From contig CALWWP010000003.1 of assembly GCA_944385275.1 (NCBI GenBank), positions 1-33,296 on the forward strand: 33,296 bases of DNA. The letters run 5' to 3'. The notes under the pieces are model-generated. The model made no database searches and was not told the origin of the DNA. It worked only from the letters and a program-made list of their open reading frames with translations. Shown one piece after another: positions 15,737 through 23,098 of the stretch (the stretch's first letter is position 1; the number at the start of each line of letters is the position of its first letter). This DNA comes from an uncultured Oscillospiraceae bacterium. Its GTDB lineage: Bacteria > Bacillota > Clostridia > Oscillospirales > Oscillospiraceae. A program made the translations under genes and the position numbers.

Positions 15737-17632
15737 CTAGAAAATGATCATTAAAAACAGTACAAAGCTGATAAAAATGAGCAGTAGAAAAAATATTCTG
15801 ACAAGGGCGTGTTCAAGCTCTTTAAGCTGACGGCCGGATCTGGTAATTGGCTTGGTCAGTGCAGACACGCCGGAGTCAATGAATTTGTTCAGCTTTCCGT
15901 GTAAAAAATGTGTGACGGATATGGGATGCTTCAGCACATGCCTAAATACAAGATGCTCAAGATTTAATTTTTCAGGCCATCTGTTTATATAGATCCTTTC
16001 GCCGTTTTCGCCCTTTTTCATTGTGAATGTCCGTACGAACAGGAAATAGACGGCGGTGCCGATAACTGAGGATATAAACACGGGCTGCAGACAGTGCCAC
16101 GTGGCATAGTGCATTTCGCGCGGAATTATGTCGATCCGTGCAAAGGAGGAGCAAATCTGAGCCATCTCCATCATGGTAAATTCGGGGAATACGCCAAGGA
16201 CTAGTATGATAGAAGCTGTAATAAGAAGTACGGCGCCGCTGAGTTTAGAGATATATTTTTTTGGCATTGAATTTCCAGAACGGTCTTTGTCTACAAAAAT
16301 AACGACAAATAATTTTATCATATATGCAATCGTCAATCCGCCAGAGATTATAAAAAGCCATTCTAAAAACACAAAAAAGGATGCTCCGACAGAGTTGAGC
16401 GAAATATATTCCAATATAGCTTCGTGTATAAGCGTTTTGCTGATGTATCCGCTCCAGAGCGGTATCCCAGCCATGCCAAAAGCACCAAACAGAAAACTCA
16501 ACATCAATAGTGGGCGTCCGCGGCCAAAGCCACGTATACGGTTAAAATCAACCTGATGTGTATGAATGCTGATGACGCCGGCAACAGTAAACAGGACAAA
16601 CTTGAATAGAGAGTGATTGATCATGTGTAACAGAGTACCCTCGACCGCAATGGTGTGACCGTCGCCAAGCAAAACTATCATAGATATGCCCATGATAATT
16701 ATACCTATTTGAGATACAGATGAGCAGGCAAGAGTGTGTTTGAAATTGGTAGAAAACAGGGCAATGGCCGCGCCTACAAACATTGTGACCGCTCCAAGCG
16801 CTATAATCAAAAAGCCCCAGAGTCTGTCGTATGTGAAAATGTCAATGCTTATAACAAGTAGTCCAAACACACCAGTTTTGGTCAAGATACCGGACATGAG
16901 CCCGCTTGCAGGGGCAGGGGCGACCGGATGGGCTTTGGGAAGCCAGACGTGAAATGGAAACATACCCGCTTTGGAGCCAAAAGCTATCAAAAGGCATATT
17001 CCGGCCGGATACAGGGAGCTGTGATCAGTATAGCCATAGGTCAGCTGGTATATTTTTTCAAATTCAAGAGTTCCTATTTCACGGTACAGAAGGAACATAC
17101 CGAGCATGAGAAAAAAACCGGCGATGACTGTCATACCATGATATATATCGGCGGCTTGCAGCGTATTTTCGCTGCCGCCATACCCTACAAGAGCATGAGA
17201 AGAATAAGAAACCAGCTCAAAAAAGATAAATACTGTAAAGAAATCGGCAGATAAAAACACACCGGCTGTAGCACCGAGTGTAAGCAATTTATAAAGGTAA
17301 TATTTATTGATATTGTTGTATTTTTTGAGGTATTCTACTGAAAACAGTTGCGATGACATCCACAAAAAAGAGGCGATGCAAATATACAGAACACGAAAAC
17401 CATCGAGTTTGAAAAAGAGCCCGAAGTTATGGAAAAAGTGAATACGGAGGCTGTCACCGTGCTGAGGTATGATATGTAGAAATAAAAATGTGGACAAAAG
17501 CAATTCTGCTATGGCTGCGATAAAACCAATGATATTGCAGATCTTTCTACTTTTTATTCCGGATAAATAGCACAGAAGAGCAGCCAAAATCGGCAAAAAT
17601 ACCAGTAGGAGCATATAGAAATTACCCTGCAA
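15737..17632 (-). CDS. Complex I / Mrp antiporter-type proton-conducting membrane subunit (NuoL/MrpD-like)
   Basis: A 631-residue polytopic membrane protein with about 14-16 hydrophobic helices. It belongs to the proton-translocating subunit family shared by complex I (NuoL/M/N), Mrp Na+/H+ antiporters and group 4 hydrogenases. Landmarks are DFFTVFIFFELVSYSSHALV with the conserved Glu in the helix-5 region, FGSKAGMFPFHVWLPKAHPV with the conserved Lys, then HMINHSLFKFVLF and FGMAGIPLWSGYISK. After about residue 480 it has a hydrophilic part and extra helices, including a terminal one. No other Mrp, Nuo or Ech subunit is adjacent. The TTG start at 17632 has GGAGG seven bases upstream; an ATG six codons in (17614) lacks a good site. 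It leads the minus-strand operon. Confidence 0.88.
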   Translation of the reverse strand: MQGNFYMLLLVFLPILAALLCYLSGIKSRKICNIIGFIAAIAELLLSTFLFLHIIPQHGDSLRIHFFHNFGLFFKLDGFRVLYICIASFLWMSSQLFSVEYLKKYNNINKYYLYKLLTLGATAGVFLSADFFTVFIFFELVSYSSHALVGYGGSENTLQAADIYHGMTVIAGFFLMLGMFLLYREIGTLEFEKIYQLTYGYTDHSSLYPAGICLLIAFGSKAGMFPFHVWLPKAHPVAPAPASGLMSGILTKTGVFGLLVISIDIFTYDRLWGFLIIALGAVTMFVGAAIALFSTNFKHTLACSSVSQIGIIIMGISMIVLLGDGHTIAVEGTLLHMINHSLFKFVLFTVAGVISIHTHQVDFNRIRGFGRGRPLLMLSFLFGAFGMAGIPLWSGYISKTLIHEAILEYISLNSVGASFFVFLEWLFIISGGLTIAYMIKLFVVIFVDKDRSGNSMPKKYISKLSGAVLLITASIILVLGVFPEFTMMEMAQICSSFARIDIIPREMHYATWHCLQPVFISSVIGTAVYFLFVRTFTMKKGENGERIYINRWPEKLNLEHLVFRHVLKHPISVTHFLHGKLNKFIDSGVSALTKPITRSGRQLKELEHALVRIFFLLLIFISFVLFLMIIF

Positions 17633-17730
17633 TAAAAATCCTCCACTCTATTTTTTTATAGTTTATCATTAAATTATGCTGTTGGCAAGGAAAAAGGAAT
17701 GCCATGCTGCAGGTTGAAAATAAAAACGAT

Positions 17731-17776
17731 AAAAGCCGCGTAGCTCCAAGGCAAATTGGAGTTTTCCGCGGCTTTT
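17731..17776 (-). terminator. Terminator after the serpin gene
   Basis: A composite hairpin pairs 17731-17740 with 17767-17776 (10 bp), with an inner helix of 17744-17749 with 17756-17761. On the minus strand it follows the serpin stop at once and ends in CTTTT followed by a T-rich stretch. The region 17633-17730 between it and the antiporter gene holds only that gene's ribosome binding site and AT-rich sequence. Confidence 0.8.
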
Positions 17777-17777
17777 A

Positions 17778-19025
17778 TTACAGCTCCATCATAGTGCCGA
17801 TAAACAGAGGAAGCTTTGACTCGCAGTCGATAAGCATATAAACGAAAGGACGGTCGAGAATTACCTCTTTTGTATCCTCTGGACTGAGAGCGCTTGTATC
17901 TTTTATCTCTACCACTGTCGCAGCACCGGCTTTAGTTCCGCTCTCATCTACTGAGATGTATGTTTTATGAATGACTCGATCGATAAAAATATTTAGGTCA
18001 GAGGCTGTACCGATCCGGGAAAAATCGGCTTTAGATTGATCAAAAGCGTCCATCATGCCCATGGACTTCAATATTTCATTCATTTCCAAGTTGCTCTCGT
18101 TTTTAAATTTAGGGATAGCTGTATTTACGGAAGTGTGCTGCGGCTCGGCAAGGAGTGCTGCAAGACTGTCTCCTGTTAAAGAGGAAACATATTCGCTGAT
18201 AGATATTCCCTCATTGGGCAGAAGAGCCGCAATAGCGTACTTTGAGTCTGCATAGTATTTTATAAAACCTTCGGCTTTGCCGTCGTTGAGATATAAGTTT
18301 TCCTTTGAGTACATCAGCTCAGCTTCCAGTTCGGTTCCGTCTTCAGTTGTAAATATTCCGTTGCGTATTTGATTAGATTTGTAGATGTTTTGCCATTCGG
18401 CGTCAAAAGAAAGAGCATTTATAAGATACATTATTGCATCTTCTGAAATGTCATCGAGAATATTTTTTATCATTCCGTCGGTCTTATCTTCTACCCAGTT
18501 GTTGATACTGTTAAGAGTTGAACGGTCAAAAGCGGATTTATAGATCTCGGCATTATAAAAATCAGCATTTGTCTGAAGAAAATCAGTGTTTACAGACAAA
18601 TATTCTGCGTCCCTGAACCAGATGGAGTTTGCAATATCCAGTTTGTATTTTTCGGATTTAGGTAGAGAGTTCAAATAGTCATATAGATAGCTGTTTAGTT
18701 CGGAGACGTTCATGCCCAGAGTTTCTTCCATTTGAGTTAATGTGTCTCCGTCCGCGCCGTTGGCGGTCATAGCGATGGCGCAGAGAACGGATATAGGGGA
18801 GATCAAAGTATTTGTTCCTTTTGTTTCGCTGGCTTGGAAAAGCCTGACTGCAAAATCTATAGGAGCGGAGGTGGCAGTGCCGCTGAGTGAAACGCTTTTG
18901 GGATGTAAGGGATTTGCGTGTATAGATTTCATCAGGTCTATGTTGCTCTCGGTGTGCGATGAACAGGCAGACAACAGCGCAAATGACATTGTCAAGCACA
19001 GCAGTAGAGAAATAAGCTTTTTCAT
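17778..19025 (-). CDS. Serpin-family serine protease inhibitor, lipoprotein
   Basis: A 415-residue serpin. The N-terminus is a lipoprotein signal with lipobox L18-S19-A20-C21, so the protein is probably tethered to the outer face of the membrane. Serpin landmarks are FAVRLFQASETKGTNTLISP, NSIWFRD, LINALSFDAEW, IPKF and the terminal RPFVYMLIDCESKLPLFIG. The reactive-centre hinge reads ESGTKAGAATVVEI, with small residues at the P12-P9 positions, as expected for an inhibitory serpin that traps its protease by loop insertion. P1 lies in or just after KDTSALS, but the loop is about five residues longer than in alpha-1-antitrypsin, so the exact bond is uncertain. The ATG at 19025 has GGAGG eight bases upstream. 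It is likely monocistronic. Clostridial serpins are known to inhibit subtilisin-like proteases. Confidence 0.95.
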   Translation of the reverse strand: MKKLISLLLCLTMSFALLSACSSHTESNIDLMKSIHANPLHPKSVSLSGTATSAPIDFAVRLFQASETKGTNTLISPISVLCAIAMTANGADGDTLTQMEETLGMNVSELNSYLYDYLNSLPKSEKYKLDIANSIWFRDAEYLSVNTDFLQTNADFYNAEIYKSAFDRSTLNSINNWVEDKTDGMIKNILDDISEDAIMYLINALSFDAEWQNIYKSNQIRNGIFTTEDGTELEAELMYSKENLYLNDGKAEGFIKYYADSKYAIAALLPNEGISISEYVSSLTGDSLAALLAEPQHTSVNTAIPKFKNESNLEMNEILKSMGMMDAFDQSKADFSRIGTASDLNIFIDRVIHKTYISVDESGTKAGAATVVEIKDTSALSPEDTKEVILDRPFVYMLIDCESKLPLFIGTMMEL

Positions 19026-19091
19026 AATATACCTCCAGAAGCCTTTATCTGTATTATTGGACGGATGCAGAGGCAAATGGTTCCAAACGCA

Positions 19092-19133
19092 CAACAAAAA
19101 AGGCCTTAGGCAAAATGAAATTTGCCTAAGGCC
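19092..19133 (-). terminator. Terminator of the 34-residue gene
   Basis: A 13-bp perfect stem (19102-19114 with 19121-19133) has a six-base loop. On the minus strand it is followed by TTTTTTGTTGT. It lies six bases after the small gene's stop codon and before the serpin, so it separates the two. Confidence 0.88.
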
Positions 19134-19138
19134 GGTAT

Positions 19139-19243
19139 TTATTTAGATATCTGCTGGCTTTTGTCTATGTCGCAGCTTCCTGATTTCTTCTGCTTTTGCC
19201 GAGATTGCTTTTTTCCGTTGCTGGAACGATTGGGATCAGGCAT
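19139..19243 (-). CDS. 34-residue basic, hydrophilic small protein
   Basis: A short gene encoding MPDPNRSSNGKKQSRQKQ followed by KKSGSCDIDKSQQISK. It has no hydrophobic segment, a strong positive charge and a single Cys. Support comes from the context: AAGGAG lies eight bases before the ATG, and a strong terminator follows the TAA after six bases. I do not recognise the family. The size and the Lys/Gln/Ser/Asn richness resemble minor small acid-soluble spore proteins or other small sporulation proteins, but this is not shown. A possible forespore-type promoter on the minus strand (TGCATA at 19318-19323, CAAACTG at 19293-19299, 18-bp spacer) fits only weakly. The rest of 19026-19396 holds just the serpin leader, this gene and the yebC leader. 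Confidence 0.7.
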   Translation of the reverse strand: MPDPNRSSNGKKQSRQKQKKSGSCDIDKSQQISK

Positions 19244-19348
19244 TTAAAAGACTCCTTTGCAAAGAAAATAAAATTGAGCTGTATCCTAAAGGCAGTTTGT
19301 GCGTATCTTACTTAAAATATGCATACTTGCTTGCCATACTCAGTTTTT

Positions 19349-19357
19349 TGTGATAAT
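19349..19357 (+). promoter_or_regulatory. Possible extended -10 promoter of yebC
   Basis: TG at 19349-19350, one base, then GATAAT at 19352-19357 forms an extended -10 element. The -35 candidates TTGCCA (15-bp spacer) and TTGCTT (19-bp spacer) are both poorly spaced. The predicted leader is about 33 nucleotides. Confidence 0.4.
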
Positions 19358-19396
19358 CTTATGGCATACATTAAGCCTAACGAGAGGGGTATGTCT

Positions 19397-20128
19397 ATGT
19401 CTGGACATTCAAAGTGGAATAATATAAAGCAGAAGAAGGGAAAGACCGACGCTGAAAGAGCTAAAGTATTTACTAAGATTTCAAGAGAAATAATTGTGGC
19501 AGTAAAAGAAGGCGGCAGCGGAGATCCTGCGTCAAACTCAAAATTAAAGGATGTTATTGCTAAAGCAAAGGCCGCCAATGTGCCCAATGACAATATAAAG
19601 AGGGTTATAGAAAAGGCTGTAGGCTCCGGAGATACGGCAAATTACGAGACCAATACCTATGAAGGCTACGGAGTAAACGGCATAGCCGTTATAGTTGAGA
19701 CTATGACCGATAATAGAAACAGGACTGCGTCTGAAATGCGCCATTATTTTGACAAATACGGCGGGAATATGGGTGCTGCAGGCTGTGTATCGTGGAGCTT
19801 TGACAGGAAAGGCGTTATAGTTATCGAGGCGGAAGATCTCGATGAGGAGACCGTGTTGATGGACGCAATGGACGTAGGCGCCAGCGACATGAGCAACGAA
19901 GGGGAAGTTTTTGAGATATATACTGAGCCTGACAGCTTCAGCGAAATACGCGATGCTTTGGAGGCCAAGGGATATAAATTTTTGTCGGCACAGATTGAAA
20001 TGGTCCCGCAAAATTATGTAAAGCTTGAAAATCCAGAAGATATTGAAAAAATGCAGAAAATGCTCGACATGTTTGAGGACAACGACGACGTCCAGAACGT
20101 CTGGCACAACTGGGATCAGGAAGATTGA
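19397..20128 (+). CDS. YebC/PmpR family regulatory or translation-associated protein
   Basis: A 243-residue cytosolic protein of the normal family length. The start MSGHSKWNNIKQKKGKTDAE is the family signature. It is followed by FTKISREIIVAVKEGG, the conserved NVPNDNIKRVIEKA, TMTDNRNRTASEMRHYFDKYGG and SWSFDRKGV. YebC proteins act as transcriptional regulators, and recent work links members to relief of ribosome stalling; which applies here cannot be read from the sequence. The ATG at 19397 is chosen because AGGGG lies seven bases upstream. The in-frame ATG two codons earlier (19391) is too close to that site. It is monocistronic, followed by a strong terminator and then the convergent RNase P RNA gene. 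Confidence 0.94.
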   Translation: MSGHSKWNNIKQKKGKTDAERAKVFTKISREIIVAVKEGGSGDPASNSKLKDVIAKAKAANVPNDNIKRVIEKAVGSGDTANYETNTYEGYGVNGIAVIVETMTDNRNRTASEMRHYFDKYGGNMGAAGCVSWSFDRKGVIVIEAEDLDEETVLMDAMDVGASDMSNEGEVFEIYTEPDSFSEIRDALEAKGYKFLSAQIEMVPQNYVKLENPEDIEKMQKMLDMFEDNDDVQNVWHNWDQED

Positions 20129-20137
20129 ATTAGATAA

Positions 20138-20175
20138 AAAATACGGACCTGTATTTTTACAGGTCCGTATTTTCG
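20138..20175. terminator. Terminator between yebC and rnpB (both directions)
   Basis: A 16-bp stem (20138-20153 with 20158-20173) has a TTTT loop and A/T-rich ends. It follows yebC by nine bases and also lies just beyond the 3' end of the minus-strand RNase P RNA. Its flanking A run (20136-20141) gives a T run on the minus strand, so it probably serves both genes. Confidence 0.88.
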
Positions 20176-20176
20176 T

Positions 20177-20551
20177 GACAAGCAAGAACGTAAGCCGGGT
20201 TCTGTATAAAGCATCGGACTAAGTTCCGAGCTTTATGGCAGCCATCTATCTAGGCGCACCGTTGCCGGTGAACTCAAGCCATCTCCTCGGGAACGGCCGG
20301 GCAGACCATGCGTTCCCTCCACGATGTTGCTCCGGATAGAGTTTACAGAGTCGGACTGTCTCCAGCCGACTGGTGAGCTCTTACCTCGCCTTTCCACCCT
20401 TGCCGCAATACTGCGGCGGTATATTTCTGTTGCACTTTTCCTGAAGTCGCCTTCGGCGGGCGTTACCCGTTATCCTTGCCCTGTGGAGCCCGGACTTTCC
20501 TCGCGTACTGCCTTTCGGCATATACCCGCGGCTGCCTGTCTTACTTGCCGC
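20177..20551 (-). ncRNA. rnpB: RNase P RNA (bacterial type A)
   Basis: The catalytic RNA of RNase P, which matures tRNA 5' ends. In the minus-strand sense the conserved GAGGAAAGTCCGGGCTCC (complement ends near 20486-20503) is followed by ACAGGGCAAGGATAACGGG. Near the 3' end comes the universal CCGGCTTAC element. Helix P1 is supported by pairing of 20540-20548 (5' strand) with 20178-20186 (3' strand), nine pairs including two G-U. The length of about 375 nucleotides and the layout fit type A. The 5' end is set from the promoter and P1; the 3' end is approximate to a few bases. Confidence 0.95.
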
Positions 20552-20557
20552 GACAGT

Positions 20558-20586
20558 ATTTTATTGCATAATGGGATAGCTGTCAA
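20558..20586 (-). promoter_or_regulatory. Sigma-A promoter of rnpB
   Basis: On the minus strand, -35 TTGACA (20581-20586), a 17-bp spacer and -10 TAAAAT (20558-20563). The predicted transcript start near 20551 coincides with the start of helix P1 of the RNase P RNA. Confidence 0.85.
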
Positions 20587-20606
20587 TGATTAAACTTGAA
20601 TTGTAA

Positions 20607-20635
20607 TTGATATTTTATGGTAAACGTACTATAAT
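20607..20635 (+). promoter_or_regulatory. Sigma-A promoter of murD
   Basis: -35 TTGATA (20607-20612), 17-bp spacer and perfect -10 TATAAT (20630-20635). It diverges from the rnpB promoter without overlap. The predicted leader is only about 22 nucleotides. Confidence 0.82.
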
Positions 20636-20663
20636 AATATAGCTAAAAAAGAGGTGGATTTCA

Positions 20664-22052
20664 TTGAATACACGTTTTTCAAACTATATAGATAAACTAA
20701 AAAACAAGAGGATAGCTGTAATAGGCATAGGTGTAAGCAATACTCCGCTGATAAAAACTCTGCTGGCGTACGGATGCGATGTGACGGCGTGTGATAAGAA
20801 TGAAAAAGAAAGCTTTGGCACACTGGCTGATGAACTCGTACAGGCAGGAGCTAAGCTTAAACTGGGGCCGGATTATTTGGATGCTCTTGATTATGATCTG
20901 ATCTTCAGAACGCCGGGTATACGGCCGGATACTCCGCAGATTGCCGTTGCGGTAGCTAATGGAGCGGAGCTGACATCCGAAATGGAGGCTTTTTTTGAAG
21001 TCTGCGTATGCCCTATAGTAGCGGTTACAGGGAGCGACGGAAAGACTACTACGACAACGATCATTTCTGAGCTGCTAAAAGAGGCGGGGAAGACCGTATA
21101 TATTGGTGGTAATATAGGCAAGCCGCTGTTTACAGAGGCGGCCAATATGAATGAAAATGACGTGGCAGTGCTTGAACTTTCTTCATTTCAGCTGATGACT
21201 ATGAAAAGAAGTCCGCATATAGCTGTGATAACAAACATTGCTCCGAACCATCTTGATTACCACAGAGATATGGACGAGTACGTGGAAGCCAAGAAGTCGG
21301 TTTTTAAGTATCAAACTTCAAAGGATATTTTAGTACTCAACGGTGATAATGCGCTAGCTGCTGCTTTGAAGAAAGAAGCAAACAGTGAAGTACGCATGTT
21401 CAGCCATGAAAATGTACCGCAAAGAGGATGTTTCAGCGACGGAGAAACTATTTGGTGGTGTGATGCAGGCGGCAGGGAAAAGATAATATCGGTGAAAGAT
21501 ATAGTGATACCAGGTCTGCACAATGTAGAAAACTATATGGCGGCATTTAGCGCAGTATACGACATAGTAGGAGCGGAAGTGTGCCATAAAGTTGCGTCAG
21601 AATTTAAAGGCGTAGAGCACCGTATTGAGCTGGTACGCAAGTGGAATGGGATATCATTTTACAACGACTCCATTGCCAGCAGCCCAACAAGGACTATGGC
21701 CGGACTTAAAAGCTTTTCCCAAAAGGTCATTTTGATAGCCGGAGGTTATGATAAACACATCCCGTATGATGTGCTTGGACCTGTAATTTGCGAGCATGTA
21801 AAGACTCTGGTACTGACAGGCGCGACTGCTGAAAAGATAAAAAATGCTGTTTTGGACTGTGATGAGTACCGCGCAGGATTTCCTGAGATAGTAGAGCGGG
21901 ATGACTTTACAGAGGCTGTACTGGAAGCGTCAGGAAAAGCTGAAGCTGGAGATATAGTGATTTTATCGCCGGCGAGCGCAGCTTTTGACAAGTTTAAAAA
22001 TTTTGCAGTTCGAGGAAGATTTTTTAAAGAAATAGTCAATGGGTTAAAGTGA
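20664..22052 (+). CDS. murD: UDP-N-acetylmuramoylalanine--D-glutamate ligase
   Basis: A 462-residue cytosolic Mur ligase that adds D-Glu to UDP-MurNAc-L-Ala in peptidoglycan precursor synthesis. The N-terminal Rossmann-like UMP-binding domain has AVIGIGVSNTPLIKTL. The ATP-binding loop GSDGKTTT is at about 123-130, followed by GGNIGKPL, VLELSSFQL and NIAPNHLDYHRDMDEY, where the Lys (EAKKSVF) to be carbamylated follows. The C-terminal ligase domain has VEHRIELV, NDSIASSPTRTMAGL and LSPASAAFDKFKNF. The TTG start has GAGGTGG six bases upstream. It is not in a dcw cluster here; it leads a run that continues with M42 peptidases 14 bases downstream. Confidence 0.96.
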   Translation: MNTRFSNYIDKLKNKRIAVIGIGVSNTPLIKTLLAYGCDVTACDKNEKESFGTLADELVQAGAKLKLGPDYLDALDYDLIFRTPGIRPDTPQIAVAVANGAELTSEMEAFFEVCVCPIVAVTGSDGKTTTTTIISELLKEAGKTVYIGGNIGKPLFTEAANMNENDVAVLELSSFQLMTMKRSPHIAVITNIAPNHLDYHRDMDEYVEAKKSVFKYQTSKDILVLNGDNALAAALKKEANSEVRMFSHENVPQRGCFSDGETIWWCDAGGREKIISVKDIVIPGLHNVENYMAAFSAVYDIVGAEVCHKVASEFKGVEHRIELVRKWNGISFYNDSIASSPTRTMAGLKSFSQKVILIAGGYDKHIPYDVLGPVICEHVKTLVLTGATAEKIKNAVLDCDEYRAGFPEIVERDDFTEAVLEASGKAEAGDIVILSPASAAFDKFKNFAVRGRFFKEIVNGLK

Positions 22053-22066
22053 TAGGAGAAAGTTGA

Positions 22067-23098
22067 ATGGAATTAAAACAGCGGATTTTAGCGCTTTCGG
22101 CATTGAACGGTCCATCCGGATTTGAGGATGAAGCGGCAGATGAGATCCAGAGACAGATGAGCGTACTGTCAGATAAGACTGAGCGCGACGTCATGGGCAA
22201 TATCATTGCAGTTAGATACAGCGGCAAAGCAAATGCTCCTAAGCTCCTTCTGGATGCCCATATGGATGAGATAGGACTTGTTATTACCGGAAGCGAAGAA
22301 GGGTTTTTGAAGTTTTCGGCTATTGGTGGAGTAGATCAGCGTATGCTGCCCGGAAGAGAGGTGCTGATACTCACGGATCCGCCTGTGTTTGGGGTTATTA
22401 CTTGTACGGCTCCGCACGTACAGAGTGCGGGAGAGGCGGACAAAGCGATAAAGGCCGAGGATCTTTTTATTGATGCAGGTTATATATCTGAGGATATACC
22501 TGTGGGTACTCCTGCGGTATTTTATACAAGGCCGTTCGAGCTTTCTGACGGGCGTATTTGCGGGAAGTCACTTGATGACAGGGCATGTGTTGCGATACTG
22601 TTGGATGTGCTGAATAATTTGAAAGACAAGGACCTGCAGGCGGATATATATGTAATGGCCAGTGTACAGGAAGAAGTGGGTATGCGCGGAGCCGCGGTAG
22701 GTGCATTTTCAATAGCTCCGGACTACTGTATTGCGGTAGATGTGACCCACGCGTCTACTCCTGACGCGCCGTCTTCAAAACAGACGTTTGCTCTCGGTTC
22801 AGGAGCTTGTATCGGAGTGGGACCGAATATGAACAGGAACATTACAAAGGCGCTTATAGATACGGCGGAGCGCAGAGGTATAAGACATGCTCTGGAAATA
22901 ATGCATGGCAATACAGGCACTAATGCTTGGGTGATGCAGGTGGCCGGGGAAGGTATTTCGACCGCGGTAGTATCGCTGCCTTTGCGCTATATGCACAGCC
23001 CGGTTGAAGTACTGGAGTGTTCCGATGCGGAGGAGATATCAAAACTTCTGACTGAGTTTATTTTGTCTTTTAACGGGAGGTTGCCGGAATGGAATTGA
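22067..23098 (+). CDS. M42 family metallopeptidase (glutamyl aminopeptidase type), copy 1
   Basis: A 343-residue dinuclear-metal aminopeptidase of the M42 (TET/FrvX/YsdC) family, which forms large cytosolic dodecamers that trim peptides. Metal and catalytic residues visible: H65 and D67 (LLDAHMDEIG), Asp of SLDDRACVA (about 173), the Glu pair of QEEVGMRGA (about 205), Asp of VDVTHAS and His of MHSPVE near the C-terminus. The length is normal. AGGAG lies about eight bases before the ATG. It follows murD by 14 bases and overlaps the next M42 gene by 10 bases. The two genes share order and motifs and appear to be an old tandem duplication with clear divergence. The substrate is not predictable. 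Confidence 0.94.
   Translation: MELKQRILALSALNGPSGFEDEAADEIQRQMSVLSDKTERDVMGNIIAVRYSGKANAPKLLLDAHMDEIGLVITGSEEGFLKFSAIGGVDQRMLPGREVLILTDPPVFGVITCTAPHVQSAGEADKAIKAEDLFIDAGYISEDIPVGTPAVFYTRPFELSDGRICGKSLDDRACVAILLDVLNNLKDKDLQADIYVMASVQEEVGMRGAAVGAFSIAPDYCIAVDVTHASTPDAPSSKQTFALGSGACIGVGPNMNRNITKALIDTAERRGIRHALEIMHGNTGTNAWVMQVAGEGISTAVVSLPLRYMHSPVEVLECSDAEEISKLLTEFILSFNGRLPEWN

Noticed and set aside
20324..20593. Open frame of 89 codons on the + strand
   Set aside because: It is antisense to the conserved RNase P RNA and has no protein-like family features.
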